Of a DNA stretch of 40,404 bases, positions 1 to 7,840 are shown piece after piece. Numbering within the stretch: the stretch's first letter is position 1; each line of letters begins with the position of its first letter. Source of the DNA: CAZESH01 sp964514665 (lineage in GTDB: Bacteria; Bacillota; Bacilli; Paenibacillales; KCTC-25726); contig CAZESH010000006.1 in the NCBI GenBank assembly GCA_964514665.1, positions 1 through 40,404 on the forward strand. The letters are read 5' to 3'. The position numbers and the translations under genes are program-made. The notes below the pieces were generated by a model. The model did no database searches. It saw nothing but the letters and a program-made list of their open reading frames with translations, and was not told the origin of the DNA.

Positions 1-270
1 GGTTATCTCGGCATTTAACCAGTGACCGCCAACTTTCGTTTTGGCGACCGGGTCGAAAATCAATGCGGCGTTGTAAAGAATGAGCGGATATTTCCAGGGA
101 ATCGCCGATACGATTTTGCTGGAGCTGGTATAGCTCCTTGCGGTTGCATAGCTGATAATATGGCCTTGATCAATTGCCCCGGAAATAATAGCAACGGCAT
201 GATCCGAGATTGTCGCATCCGTTCGCAGAAGCGTCCCGTCCAAATCCGTCAGGATGATTTTCGGTTCCAT
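1..270 (-). CDS. HAD-superfamily (Cof-type) phosphatase, 3' part cut by window edge
   Basis: Only the first 90 codons are inside the window. The protein opens with MEPKIILTDLDGTLLRTDAT, whose DxDGT motif is the nucleophile loop (motif I) of haloacid-dehalogenase phosphatases. It is followed by a pattern typical of the Cof/YwpJ sugar-phosphate phosphatases: a helix ending GHIISYATARSY (motif II region, Thr-Ala-Arg) and ILYNAALIFD. Substrate cannot be told from this fragment; the family usually acts on phosphosugars or flavin phosphates in the cytoplasm. The ATG at 268-270 follows a G-rich ribosome site lying inside the last codons of the DUF817 gene, only 5 bases upstream, so the two are probably co-transcribed and translationally coupled. 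Confidence 0.85.
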   Translation of the reverse strand, partial: MEPKIILTDLDGTLLRTDATISDHAVAIISGAIDQGHIISYATARSYTSSSKIVSAIPWKYPLILYNAALIFDPVAKTKVGGHWLNAEIT

Positions 271-275
271 CGAGA

Positions 276-1175
276 CTAACCCCCCATTCCGGCTTTCACT
301 CGTTTTAGCTGCGCAACAATGATCATGCTGATGACGACCAATAAAAACCACGAGCTGATCTTGCCCAGATGCACCAAATGCCACGAGCCGGCTTGATCGG
401 GATACATATATCCGCCTAACAGGGTTGAGATATTCTCTGCAATCCAGATAAAAAAGGCAATCAGAAAAAAGGAGAGAATCATGGGCATCCGATATTGCTC
501 GCGACCTACTTCGTAAACAACAACCGTCCTGTAAAACACAATAAATAACAATACAGTCAAAACCCACCTGTAATCCCCGATAAAATGATGCGTGAAAAAG
601 TTCAAATAGATCGCCGTACTCAAGGGCACTGCAAAATACGCTTTCGGCCACAGGATGACTTGAAGATTCAGCCTTCTCCAGGATTGAATCATGTAGCTCG
701 CCACACTGGAGTACATGAACCCGCTGTATAAAGGAACGCCAAATACCTTGGTCCACGCCGCTTCCGGATAGGACCACGATCCCATATGAACTTTAAAAAT
801 CTCAAGTCCCAACCCAAGAACATGAAACATCATGATGACCTTGATTTCGTCTTTTGTCTCCAATCCGGAAAAATATAATATCACTTGCACCAGCAAACTG
901 ACCAACAAAATAAAATCATACCGGGGAACAAAAGAAGAAATAGGGAGCAATTTCGATACACCTAACGATGCAAAAATGGCTGCCGGGAAAATGCATGACA
1001 TCGCTTGCAGGTAGCCAAAGCGAATGAATTGACGCAGCGAATGCTTCAAACCGGCAAAACGCTTCACATGGACTCCGATATTTTTCAACTCCTCGATGGC
1101 ATTTCTTTGTATTAGTTCGATAATATGAATAAAATTCCTCCCGTGCAAAAAAAGAAGCTCTGCGACTAGTCTCAA
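276..1175 (-). CDS. DUF817 (YoaT-like) integral membrane protein
   Basis: The product is a hydrophobic protein of up to 299 residues with about seven predicted membrane helices. It matches what I know of the DUF817/YoaT family of Bacillus, with hallmarks such as FSGLETKDE, the VHMGSWSYPE block and VPLYSGFMYSS. The function of the family is unknown. The start is uncertain. The longest frame begins at a TTG (1173-1175) only two bases after AAGGAG, which is too close. A GTG at about 1067, five bases after GGAG, would begin near the conserved FIRFGYLQAMSC segment and fits the usual shorter family length better. It is followed after 5 bases by the HAD phosphatase gene. Confidence 0.8.
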   Translation of the reverse strand: MRLVAELLFLHGRNFIHIIELIQRNAIEELKNIGVHVKRFAGLKHSLRQFIRFGYLQAMSCIFPAAIFASLGVSKLLPISSFVPRYDFILLVSLLVQVILYFSGLETKDEIKVIMMFHVLGLGLEIFKVHMGSWSYPEAAWTKVFGVPLYSGFMYSSVASYMIQSWRRLNLQVILWPKAYFAVPLSTAIYLNFFTHHFIGDYRWVLTVLLFIVFYRTVVVYEVGREQYRMPMILSFFLIAFFIWIAENISTLLGGYMYPDQAGSWHLVHLGKISSWFLLVVISMIIVAQLKRVKAGMGG

Positions 1176-1223
1176 AGCTCCTTTTTATTTATTGTGTTCA
1201 TCGCACCGATTTTTTAAAATATA

Positions 1224-1678
1224 TCAGTTATCGTTTTCCAACAGCTCGAGCAGAACCTTCAAGTGCGGGAATGTATCCATGTACGCATAGCGTCCGCCGG
1301 TATACTCCCCTTTTTGCACCAGCGGCATGCCGGTTTTCTCCATCAGCATGACCTTCTCTTTCATCCCTTTTATTACAAAAGCGATGTGATGCGGCCCCTC
1401 GCCGTGCTGATCCAAATATTCGCGCCAGGTGCTCGGTTCATGATCCGGTTCGATCAATTCAAGCTGAAGCGAGCCCATTTCGAAGAAGGCCAGCTTTGCG
1501 CGGGCTGGAGTCGATGCTCCCCTGTACTCTGTCTTTGCGGCATCAACAGTGTCGGTCCAAAACATTTAGGCTTCTCTACCCCGAAGAAATCCGCATACGC
1601 CTGAGAAACCGCCTCAATGTCATTGACCAAAATTCCGATCTGCGTTATAACGTTGGTTCCCAAAATGTTTTTGTCCAT
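1224..1678 (-). pseudogene. Frameshifted VOC/glyoxalase-fold protein (methylmalonyl-CoA epimerase-like)
   Basis: Two overlapping frames together give one complete vicinal-oxygen-chelate protein of about 150 residues. The 5' frame starts at ATG 1676-1678 (AAGGAG eight bases upstream) and encodes an N-terminal beta-alpha-beta unit with QIGILVNDIEAVSQAYADFF. After VEKPK it leaves frame near 1562-1568, where an A run follows CCT, and goes on to a wrong stop at 1454. The 3' frame resumes with FWTDTVDAAKTEYRG and continues through ELIEPDHEPSTWRE, HGEGPHHIAFVIKG and LLELLENDN. One missing base explains the break. The metal-binding His and Glu positions of the fold seem present (HHIAF, ELIEP). It is either a true recent pseudogene or a homopolymer sequencing error; the rest of the gene is undamaged, so the lesion is young. 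Confidence 0.8.
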
Positions 1679-1730
1679 GATCATCTCTCCTTGTGGAATC
1701 TATTATTATTCTCGGCATCGCCGACTCTAA

Positions 1731-1745
1731 AAACTCGGCGAGTTT
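1731..1745. promoter_or_regulatory. Perfect 7-bp dyad upstream of the VOC gene
   Basis: AAACTCG and CGAGTTT flank a single central G, about 53 bases upstream of the VOC start. The right half can also pair with a nearby copy (TCGCCGA/TCGGCGA on the minus strand), so both a DNA operator and an RNA leader hairpin are possible. An AAGGAGG-like site with a short TTG frame sits just upstream on the minus strand, which may be a leader peptide or chance. Confidence 0.35.
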
Positions 1746-1996
1746 CAAGAACGATCCCTCCTTAGAACATGCATATTTTGATTATATTTGTGATGGAATT
1801 TTTAGTAAATGCGACTTTTTTACAATAACCAATGGTTTTTTTGCGAAATAAATATCCGTTCATGGAAAACGGCACATTTTTTCTTTCCCGTCAGGGAATG
1901 CTTTCCAATAAAAGATTTGTTCAAATAAACGCCATATAATTTTGCCGGATTTGAAACAATTAAGGCGCTCTTACAGCGAAACGGCCAATTTATAGA

Positions 1997-2005
1997 TGCT
2001 ATAAT
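1997..2005 (+). promoter_or_regulatory. Extended -10 promoter element for nosDLYF
   Basis: TGCTATAAT is a perfect extended -10 (TG-N-TATAAT) about 36 bases before the nosD start. No good -35 lies at 17 bases, as expected for extended -10 promoters. Immediately downstream, 2006-2020 reads TGTGATACATGCTACA, which resembles a CRP/FNR-type half-site pair (TGTGA-N6-TCACA) with two mismatches in the right arm. A site overlapping the start point would be unusual for activation, so the FNR reading is weak. The 1765-2000 stretch upstream is AT-rich and shows no gene. Confidence 0.45.
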
Positions 2006-2040
2006 GTGATACATGCTACAGCAATGGAGGTCGTGGGAAG

Positions 2041-3378
2041 TTGGTCAACAGGCTTGTTCCGGCAACGCTCCTGCTCATCGCTGCACTTGCGGTATGGATG
2101 AATTCGTCTGTGCCGCGACTGGAAGCCGCCGATCCAGAATCTCTTCAACTCATGATCGACAAAGCGGTTTCGGGTGAGCTCGTGATTCCGCCGGGAATAT
2201 ACTCGGGACCCGTCAAAATAGACAAGCCCATGAAACTTTCCGGAAATGCCAAGGTGAAAATTTATGCACAAGGCAATGATCCGGTAATCACTGTCCGTTC
2301 TGACAAGGTATCCATTTCTGGAGTCGAGGTCGTGGATGATAGGCGCAATTCGGAAATTCCCGCTATCGTATTGACCGGCAAGGGCCATTTTTTGGATCAT
2401 ATCCGCATTCATACCGGCGGTATCGGCATTCAATTGATGGAGGCCCGCAAAAGTACGCTGACCGGGCTTGAAATCACGGGATGGAAGGCTCCTTCCGGGA
2501 CAAAGGTCAATTTGTTTTCCAGAGGAAACGGCATCGATTTATGGGGGTCTCACGATAACCGGATTCATTCCTGCACCATTTCCAATATGCGCGACGGCAT
2601 TTATTTGGAAAGCAGCGAGTCAAACCGGATCACCGGCAATACCGTAACGGATTCGCGCTACGCGGTTCACTTGATGTTCACCAAGGATACGTTGGTGTCG
2701 GGAAATGAGGGAGCACGCAACGTCACCGGAGCCATGGTAATGGGAACCGATCATACGACGATCACTCATAATCACTTTTACAAGCAAAGCCGGAATGTGA
2801 ATTCACAGGGTCTGCTGTTGTACGATGCCAAAAATTCGCTTGTGGAAAACAACCGGATCGAAGGCAACCGGATCGGCATTTATTTGGAGCAGTCCATCTC
2901 CAATACGATCCGCGACAATCGGATTTCGTACAATTATGTCGGTCTGCTCGCAATTAAAGCAGGAGCAAATCAATTCGCAAGCAATGAGCTTGCCGCCAAT
3001 GTCATACAAGCCCAAGCGCTGGACAGCAGCGATAACGATTGGAACGGGAACTATTGGGATGACGCCCAGCGAATCGATCTGCAGGGCGACGGTATAAGCG
3101 ATCTCCCTTACCGGATCAATCCGTTCTTTTTAATGTTGACGCAGGCCGTGCCTTCTTATCGGCTGTTCTTTCATGCGCCGGGCATGATCTTGCTGGAAAG
3201 CCTGTTTAAAGGGGATACGAGTCTCTGGCTAAAAGATGCCGCGCCGCTTACTCGTTCAACGATCGAACCGGTCAGTGAATCGCTCCGGGCATCCAACATT
3301 CCCGTACTGCTTATCCATTTTCTGTTGTTCATCTTCGGCATCTCAATATTCACCTTCTGGGGGGTAATTCGCAAATGA
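2041..3378 (+). CDS. nosD: Nitrous oxide reductase maturation protein NosD
   Basis: NosD is an extracytoplasmic parallel beta-helix (CASH-domain) protein that works with the NosFY ABC transporter to build the Cu-S cluster of nitrous oxide reductase. The 445-residue product starts at TTG 2041, after GGAGG and GGGAAG upstream. Residues 1-29 look like a signal sequence. Residues about 60-350 form many short beta-helix repeats rich in N-R-I, G-I-Y-L and N-x-I turns, for example GNGIDLWGSHDNRI and NRIEGNRIGIYLE. A hydrophobic segment near the C-terminus (IPVLLIHFLLFIFGIS) would anchor it, as in Gram-positive NosD. Its stop overlaps the nosL start by four bases (ATGA), so translation is coupled. 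No nosZ lies upstream within the window. Confidence 0.93.
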   Translation: MVNRLVPATLLLIAALAVWMNSSVPRLEAADPESLQLMIDKAVSGELVIPPGIYSGPVKIDKPMKLSGNAKVKIYAQGNDPVITVRSDKVSISGVEVVDDRRNSEIPAIVLTGKGHFLDHIRIHTGGIGIQLMEARKSTLTGLEITGWKAPSGTKVNLFSRGNGIDLWGSHDNRIHSCTISNMRDGIYLESSESNRITGNTVTDSRYAVHLMFTKDTLVSGNEGARNVTGAMVMGTDHTTITHNHFYKQSRNVNSQGLLLYDAKNSLVENNRIEGNRIGIYLEQSISNTIRDNRISYNYVGLLAIKAGANQFASNELAANVIQAQALDSSDNDWNGNYWDDAQRIDLQGDGISDLPYRINPFFLMLTQAVPSYRLFFHAPGMILLESLFKGDTSLWLKDAAPLTRSTIEPVSESLRASNIPVLLIHFLLFIFGISIFTFWGVIRK

Positions 3379-3920
3379 AAAGAAACAGTTTCATACTCAT
3401 GCTCATGCTGGCCATCACAGTCATCGTCTCCGGCTGTGGACAAAAATCGGTAAAACCGGTCGATATCGTGGAAGGCGTCGACCGCTGCGAGGTGTGCAAC
3501 ATGCTGGTAGCAGACGGTCCTCATGCAACGGAAATCGTTCTGAAGGACGGCAAGGTCTTAAGATTTGACGATATCGGCGACATGTTCAGATGGACCAAAG
3601 AAAACGGAACCGATCAGGTAGCCGAAAGATTTGTCCGCGATTTGCAAACAAAAGAATGGCTGCCGATCGAAGAGGCGAGCTTTGTCTATGACAAAAACTT
3701 CCGCACACCGATGGCGTTTGGCGTCTACTCCTTCAAGTCCAAGAATGACGCGGAAGCGCTGATCGAGAAGGAAAAAGCGGGAAAATTAATGACCCTTGCA
3801 GATCTCAATACCCATACCTGGGAGCGCAATATGGAAATGATGAAAGAAATGAAAAAGCAAAAGATGCAGGACCAACAAATGCATGACCACGCCGGAGAAA
3901 ATCAGGGCAGCATGCACTAA
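3375..3920 (+). CDS. nosL: NosL copper-binding lipoprotein
   Basis: NosL is the outer-face copper chaperone that delivers Cu(I) for nitrous oxide reductase assembly. The 181-residue protein has a lipoprotein signal with lipobox VSGC (Cys21), so it is lipid-anchored outside the membrane. Cys38, Cys41 and Met43 form the CxxCxM motif (CEVCNM) characteristic of NosL. The rest shows the usual NosL fold segments (RFDDIGDMFRW, DKNFRTPMAFGVYSF). The last 35 residues are an added Met/His/Lys-rich tail (for example MQDQQMHDH and GSMH at the end) that could bind extra copper; this is inference. The gene overlaps nosD by four bases and is followed after 41 bases by nosY. Confidence 0.93.
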   Translation: MKRNSFILMLMLAITVIVSGCGQKSVKPVDIVEGVDRCEVCNMLVADGPHATEIVLKDGKVLRFDDIGDMFRWTKENGTDQVAERFVRDLQTKEWLPIEEASFVYDKNFRTPMAFGVYSFKSKNDAEALIEKEKAGKLMTLADLNTHTWERNMEMMKEMKKQKMQDQQMHDHAGENQGSMH

Positions 3921-3961
3921 ACAAGCCGTTTGGGAAATCCGTAAAGGAAGGGGAACTTCGC

Positions 3962-4780
3962 ATGAAGCTGTTGGTTGTTGCCGATCGTGAATTAAAGCTG
4001 GGATTTCGCAATCCATGGGCCTACTCCTTCCTGCTTCTCTTCACGATTTTCACCACTGCGCTGCTGCTCATCCAATCGCAAAACGGATTAAGAGGCTACA
4101 CCCATACGACGGGAACCATGCTGAATCTGCTGCTTTATTTGCTGCCGCTGATGGCGCTGCTGCTCGGGTCCTTCTCCATGACGGCGGAAAAGGAAGAAGG
4201 TGGATGGCAACTGCTCTCCACCTATCCGATTACCAGTACGGCGCTGCTAGGGGGCAAATATCTCGGATTGATCGCCGTGCTGCTGGCAATTTCCGCTTTC
4301 GCTTACGGATTTGCCGGATTTATCGGCTGGTTTGTCGGCAAAAGCTTTACAATCGACGCTTTGATGCTGTATCTCTCTTTTTCCGTGCTGATCGATATCG
4401 AATTTCTGGGCATTGCGATCCTGATCGGGTCCATTGCGGGCAACCGCTGGCAGGCGCTGACGATCGGCGTAGGCATTTGGTTTCTGTTCATCCTGGGGTG
4501 GCCGACCCTGCTGATATCCATCCTGGGCTTTCTTCCCTATCCTTGGATCAAGCCGGCGCTGGAAACGGTCACCTTGCTTAATCCGGCGGAATCCATCCGC
4601 ATCTTCACGATCGTCAAATTAGGGGCAGGATCCGTGTTCGGACCTGAATACTACGCATGGATTCAATGGATTCGCGGTGCTGCCGCCAACTTTATATTTG
4701 CAGCGGTCTGTTTGCTTTGGGTCGTGCTTTCGATCGGCTCCGCATCCTGGATTTGGGAAAGGGGAAGAGTTCGTGGATGA
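3962..4780 (+). CDS. nosY: NosY ABC-transporter permease
   Basis: This 272-residue ABC-2 type permease has six predicted membrane helices and is the expected length for NosY. It starts MKLLVVADRELKLGFRNPWAY, with the amphipathic N-terminal RELKLGFRNPW segment of the family, and has MTAEKEEGGWQLLSTYPIT in the first cytoplasmic loop. With NosF it forms the ATP-driven transporter that is thought to act on a sulfur species or on NosD during Cu-Z site assembly. AAGGAAGGGG lies just upstream of the ATG. The end overlaps the nosF GTG start by eight bases, which supports coupled translation of the membrane and ATPase parts. Confidence 0.92.
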   Translation: MKLLVVADRELKLGFRNPWAYSFLLLFTIFTTALLLIQSQNGLRGYTHTTGTMLNLLLYLLPLMALLLGSFSMTAEKEEGGWQLLSTYPITSTALLGGKYLGLIAVLLAISAFAYGFAGFIGWFVGKSFTIDALMLYLSFSVLIDIEFLGIAILIGSIAGNRWQALTIGVGIWFLFILGWPTLLISILGFLPYPWIKPALETVTLLNPAESIRIFTIVKLGAGSVFGPEYYAWIQWIRGAAANFIFAAVCLLWVVLSIGSASWIWERGRVRG

Positions 4781-5516
4781 AGTCGGTCTGATACTTGAGC
4801 TTGACCATGTAAGCAAGACCATAAAAAAGCAAACGATCGTCCATTCGCTGCAGCTGGAGCTCCACAAAGGCCGGGTATTGGCATTATGCGGCGGCAATGG
4901 CGCCGGCAAAAGCACCCTGCTGCGGATGATCGTCGGCAGTCTTCGGCCTACACAGGGCACGATTCGCGTAAGCGGATTGGAATGGAAGGAAAACCGCCAG
5001 GCCTACGCAGAAAATATCGGCTATATGCCGGATGATTTTGATTTCGGCTCGCAGTTGACGGCTAAAGAAACCCTTTATTTCTATGCCGCACTCAAGAACG
5101 TGTCAAAAGCGCGGGCGGAGGAGCTGTTGAGCCTCGTTGGTTTGAAGGAAGTCAAGAACAAAAAGGTTTCCTCCTTCTCCAAAGGGATGAGGCAGCGTCT
5201 GTTGTTCGCCCAGGCGCTGCTTTCATCTCCGCGGCTTTTGGTGCTTGACGAGCCGACAAACGGCCTTGATCCATATTGGATGCAGGAATTTTCCGCTCTG
5301 ATTCTCAGGCTGAAACAGGAAGGTCAAACCGTAATTTTCTCCACACACCATCTGCAAATTGCCGAGGAGATCGCCGATCATGCCGTTTTCTTGAACGCCG
5401 GAAAGGTTCTGAGCAGCGCCTCCCTCCAGCAGTACAAGCAAACCTATGGGCCGGCGGGCTTGAACGGGGCCTTTGCCGATATCATGCAACAAGAACCAGG
5501 AAATACGCCGCGTTAG
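4773..5516 (+). CDS. nosF: NosF ABC-transporter ATPase
   Basis: This ATPase subunit pairs with NosY. I place the start at GTG 4773, behind AAAGGGGAAGAG, giving VDEVGLILELDHVSK and a 247-residue protein, the normal family length; the frame runs open further upstream but only inside nosY. Walker A is GGNGAGKST near residues 40-48, the signature is SFSKGMRQR, and Walker B is LLVLDEPTNGLDP, followed by the H-loop in FSTHHL. The gene ends the nosDLYF cluster. No clear intrinsic terminator follows, only short direct repeats. Confidence 0.92.
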   Translation: MDEVGLILELDHVSKTIKKQTIVHSLQLELHKGRVLALCGGNGAGKSTLLRMIVGSLRPTQGTIRVSGLEWKENRQAYAENIGYMPDDFDFGSQLTAKETLYFYAALKNVSKARAEELLSLVGLKEVKNKKVSSFSKGMRQRLLFAQALLSSPRLLVLDEPTNGLDPYWMQEFSALILRLKQEGQTVIFSTHHLQIAEEIADHAVFLNAGKVLSSASLQQYKQTYGPAGLNGAFADIMQQEPGNTPR

Positions 5517-5558
5517 CTTGGGATCATTGGATCATGATTATTGAAGACATACAACCTC

Positions 5559-5614
5559 AATGTCCACTGATATATGTTACTACAACTTATCGTTAAATGG
5601 GGGGAATGTCCACT
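5559..5614. repeat. Two direct copies of AATGTCCACT
   Basis: The 10-mer occurs at 5559-5568 and 5605-5614, 36 bases apart, in the 210-base gap between nosF and the GntR gene. A nearly matching GTGTCCACT occurs near 16130. The copies could be binding sites or the worn ends of a lost insertion element; no transposase is near, so the meaning is open. Confidence 0.35.
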
Positions 5615-5642
5615 AGTCTGCGGGATTCATCATAACATATTC

Positions 5643-5671
5643 TTTTCATTTTTTATGTTTTGCGGTATGAT
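5643..5671 (+). promoter_or_regulatory. Putative sigma-A promoter of the GntR gene
   Basis: TTTTCA (5643-5648) and TATGAT (5666-5671) are 17 bases apart, four and five matches of six to the sigma-A consensus. The site is about 58 bases ahead of the chosen GntR start. No other pair in the gap is better. Confidence 0.4.
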
Positions 5672-5728
5672 AAAATGTGACATGAACATGCATACCCTAT
5701 TGATATGAATAATGGAGGAAAACTGAAA

Positions 5729-6484
5729 ATGAGCAGACAAGTACAGCCGCTATACAGCAGCGTAAAAGATAAAATTCTGGAAATGATCGAAACGGGAAAA
5801 TATAAACCGGAGGATCAATTGCCTACGGAGTTCGAGCTTTGCGAGATGTTCGAAGTAAGCAGAACGACCATCCGCTTGGCTCTAAATCAATTAAAGCTGG
5901 AGGGGCACGTTCATCAAGTACAGGGAAGCGGAACCTTTGTTTCCAAATCGAAAATCCAACACCCGTTAACTACTTACGTCAGTTTTATAGATTTCATGAA
6001 AAGCCTCGGTTTGGCCAATGAGACCAAAATTATTGAGTTCACCATCGTTCCGGCCACCGAAAATATAGCAAAAAATCTTCACATTACAGAAAAAGACCCT
6101 GTTTTCAAGATCATCCGTTCCCGGCATGTTGAAGATTCACCTTTTCAATACTCTCATACTTTTATTCCTTGGAAAGTAGCCCCCGGATTGACACAGATAG
6201 ATTGCGAAGGCTCCTTGTACGCTATGCTCCAGAATAAATTCCATCATAAATTGTCAAAATGCGTCGAGCAGATTGAACCGGTGCTAATTGATCAACAAAC
6301 GAGCGAAGTTTTGGACTCGCCGGTCGGAGCTCCTGCACTGTTGTTGAAATCCACAACTTATAACAACAAGGAAGAGCCGCTTGAATATTCGCGCGAAATT
6401 TACCGTGGCGACCGCTCCAATTTTGTTCTCGAAAGAACGCTGAATATTCCCGCTTCCTCCAAGCTCAGCGATTATATTCGTTAA
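5729..6484 (+). CDS. GntR-family (HutC/UTRA) transcriptional regulator
   Basis: This is a cytoplasmic DNA-binding regulator of 251 residues. Residues about 8-75 form the winged helix (FEVSRTTIRLALNQLKLEG and QGSGTFVSK), and the rest is a UTRA ligand-binding domain ending in REIYRGDRSNFVLERTL. UTRA domains bind sugars, amino acids or sugar phosphates. ATG 5729 is chosen because GGAGG stands 10 bases before it; an in-frame ATG at 5705 lies upstream of that site. The gene converges on a glycosidase/transporter pair, with one base between the stop codons, so it probably controls that sugar module. Confidence 0.9.
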   Translation: MSRQVQPLYSSVKDKILEMIETGKYKPEDQLPTEFELCEMFEVSRTTIRLALNQLKLEGHVHQVQGSGTFVSKSKIQHPLTTYVSFIDFMKSLGLANETKIIEFTIVPATENIAKNLHITEKDPVFKIIRSRHVEDSPFQYSHTFIPWKVAPGLTQIDCEGSLYAMLQNKFHHKLSKCVEQIEPVLIDQQTSEVLDSPVGAPALLLKSTTYNNKEEPLEYSREIYRGDRSNFVLERTLNIPASSKLSDYIR

Positions 6485-6485
6485 A

Positions 6486-7838
6486 TTACCAATAAAGCGG
6501 AGGCAATATATCTTTTTGAAGTTCGCACAATTCATTAATCATCGCTACAGCATTATTGTATGTCGATAGGGTGGGATCAAGCAGCACCGCCTGCAGCAGC
6601 TTGTTTCTGGACTGCTCGGTATACGCCTCGATGAGCAAATGATGGATCGTGCCTTGAAGCCTGATCATTTCCGTGATGGCAGTTGGAAGAGGCTCCATTT
6701 GCAAGGCATGCAACCCTTCTCCGTCTGCATATGCAGGAATTTCCACAACCATTTGATCCTGAAGTCCGGGGATTTTCCCTCTGTTCGGAATATTTACAGT
6801 CAAATTTTCCGTTCTGATATCAAAAGCAATCGCTTCGATAATCGGTATGGCCTGTTCATGGGAAGGCTTCATCTCAAGGTCTTCCGTCAAGAATACTTGT
6901 TCCATATCGCTTTTCGTTTCCTCCAGTTCAGCAATGGAATACACAAATTCCGGAATTTTTCCGGTTTTCCAAGGCTCTTCGCTGGCTGGATCATAAAAGT
7001 ATTGCAGCCGGGTTCCAGCAAGGTATTCCTCGCTCCACCTGATGTACTCGCCGATATGGTTTGTTCCTGGATAAGGGTACAGTCCATAAGTCCTGAGCAT
7101 GATTCTCGAGAGCGCAATCTCGTCCCAACGCGCCAACCAGGGAATTTTGCGTTCCTTCTCTTTCAGCAGGGGATAAAGATCCTCTCCGGTTATTTTATTT
7201 GTTATGCATTGAAACCAGGCGAAATGATTTAATCCGCATGCGACGGTTTGCAAGTTTTCCTCAGGCACTTCCAATATGCCGGAAATTTGTTCCAAGCCCA
7301 TCCCGATTCCGTGACACAAACCGACGCATTTGATTTTCGTGAGTTTGGAAATAGCTTCAATAATTTTCGCCTCGGGATTGGTGAAATTAATCAACCATGC
7401 GTCCGGGCAAATGCGCTCCATCGCTTGGGCGATCTCCAGCATGGGCGGAAGATTTCTCAAGGTGTGGAACATCCCCCCCGGGCCCCCGTTTTCCCCGTAA
7501 ATCTGTGTAAACCCGTATTTGCGCGGCACATGAAAATCCTGTGACCAGTAGTAGTAGCGTTTTTTCTCGATTGCCGTAATGACGAAATCGGCATCTCGCA
7601 ATGAGGCTTCAAGATCGGTAGTGCCGGTGATGGACGGGTTTCTGCCGAGCTTTTCGGCAACCTTCAATGCGTAAGCTTCACTTGCCTTTAAGGCGTCCTC
7701 GGAAATGTCCATCAAGCACAAACTCAATTGTGAGCCGCAAATCCGCTCACTCAAAAAAACATCCCGAATGATGGCGGGAGCAAATGAAACGCTTCCCGCT
7801 CCAATTAGCGTAATTTTCAAACTTAAGGATTTTGTCAT
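6486..7838 (-). CDS. Family 4 glycoside hydrolase (NAD- and metal-dependent)
   Basis: This 450-residue enzyme belongs to GH4, which cleaves glycosides through an NAD-assisted redox mechanism. It has an N-terminal Rossmann motif (IGAGSVSF, residues 12-19), the NFTNPE motif at 151-156 and the metal ligands Cys175 in CHG and His205 in GLNHF. The CHG tetrapeptide argues against the CN(V/I)P phospho-glycosidases, so an unphosphorylated alpha-glycoside or uronide is likely; the exact sugar is not told. ATG 7838 follows AAAGGAG; the frame is open further upstream only within the transporter gene. The enzyme is encoded two bases after the MFS gene, as expected if the transporter imports the free sugar. 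Confidence 0.9.
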   Translation of the reverse strand: MTKSLSLKITLIGAGSVSFAPAIIRDVFLSERICGSQLSLCLMDISEDALKASEAYALKVAEKLGRNPSITGTTDLEASLRDADFVITAIEKKRYYYWSQDFHVPRKYGFTQIYGENGGPGGMFHTLRNLPPMLEIAQAMERICPDAWLINFTNPEAKIIEAISKLTKIKCVGLCHGIGMGLEQISGILEVPEENLQTVACGLNHFAWFQCITNKITGEDLYPLLKEKERKIPWLARWDEIALSRIMLRTYGLYPYPGTNHIGEYIRWSEEYLAGTRLQYFYDPASEEPWKTGKIPEFVYSIAELEETKSDMEQVFLTEDLEMKPSHEQAIPIIEAIAFDIRTENLTVNIPNRGKIPGLQDQMVVEIPAYADGEGLHALQMEPLPTAITEMIRLQGTIHHLLIEAYTEQSRNKLLQAVLLDPTLSTYNNAVAMINELCELQKDILPPLYW

Positions 7839-7840
7839 GG

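Noticed and set aside
2006..2020. FNR/CRP site ahead of nosD
   Set aside because: The right arm has two mismatches and the position overlaps the start point, so it is mentioned only as weak.
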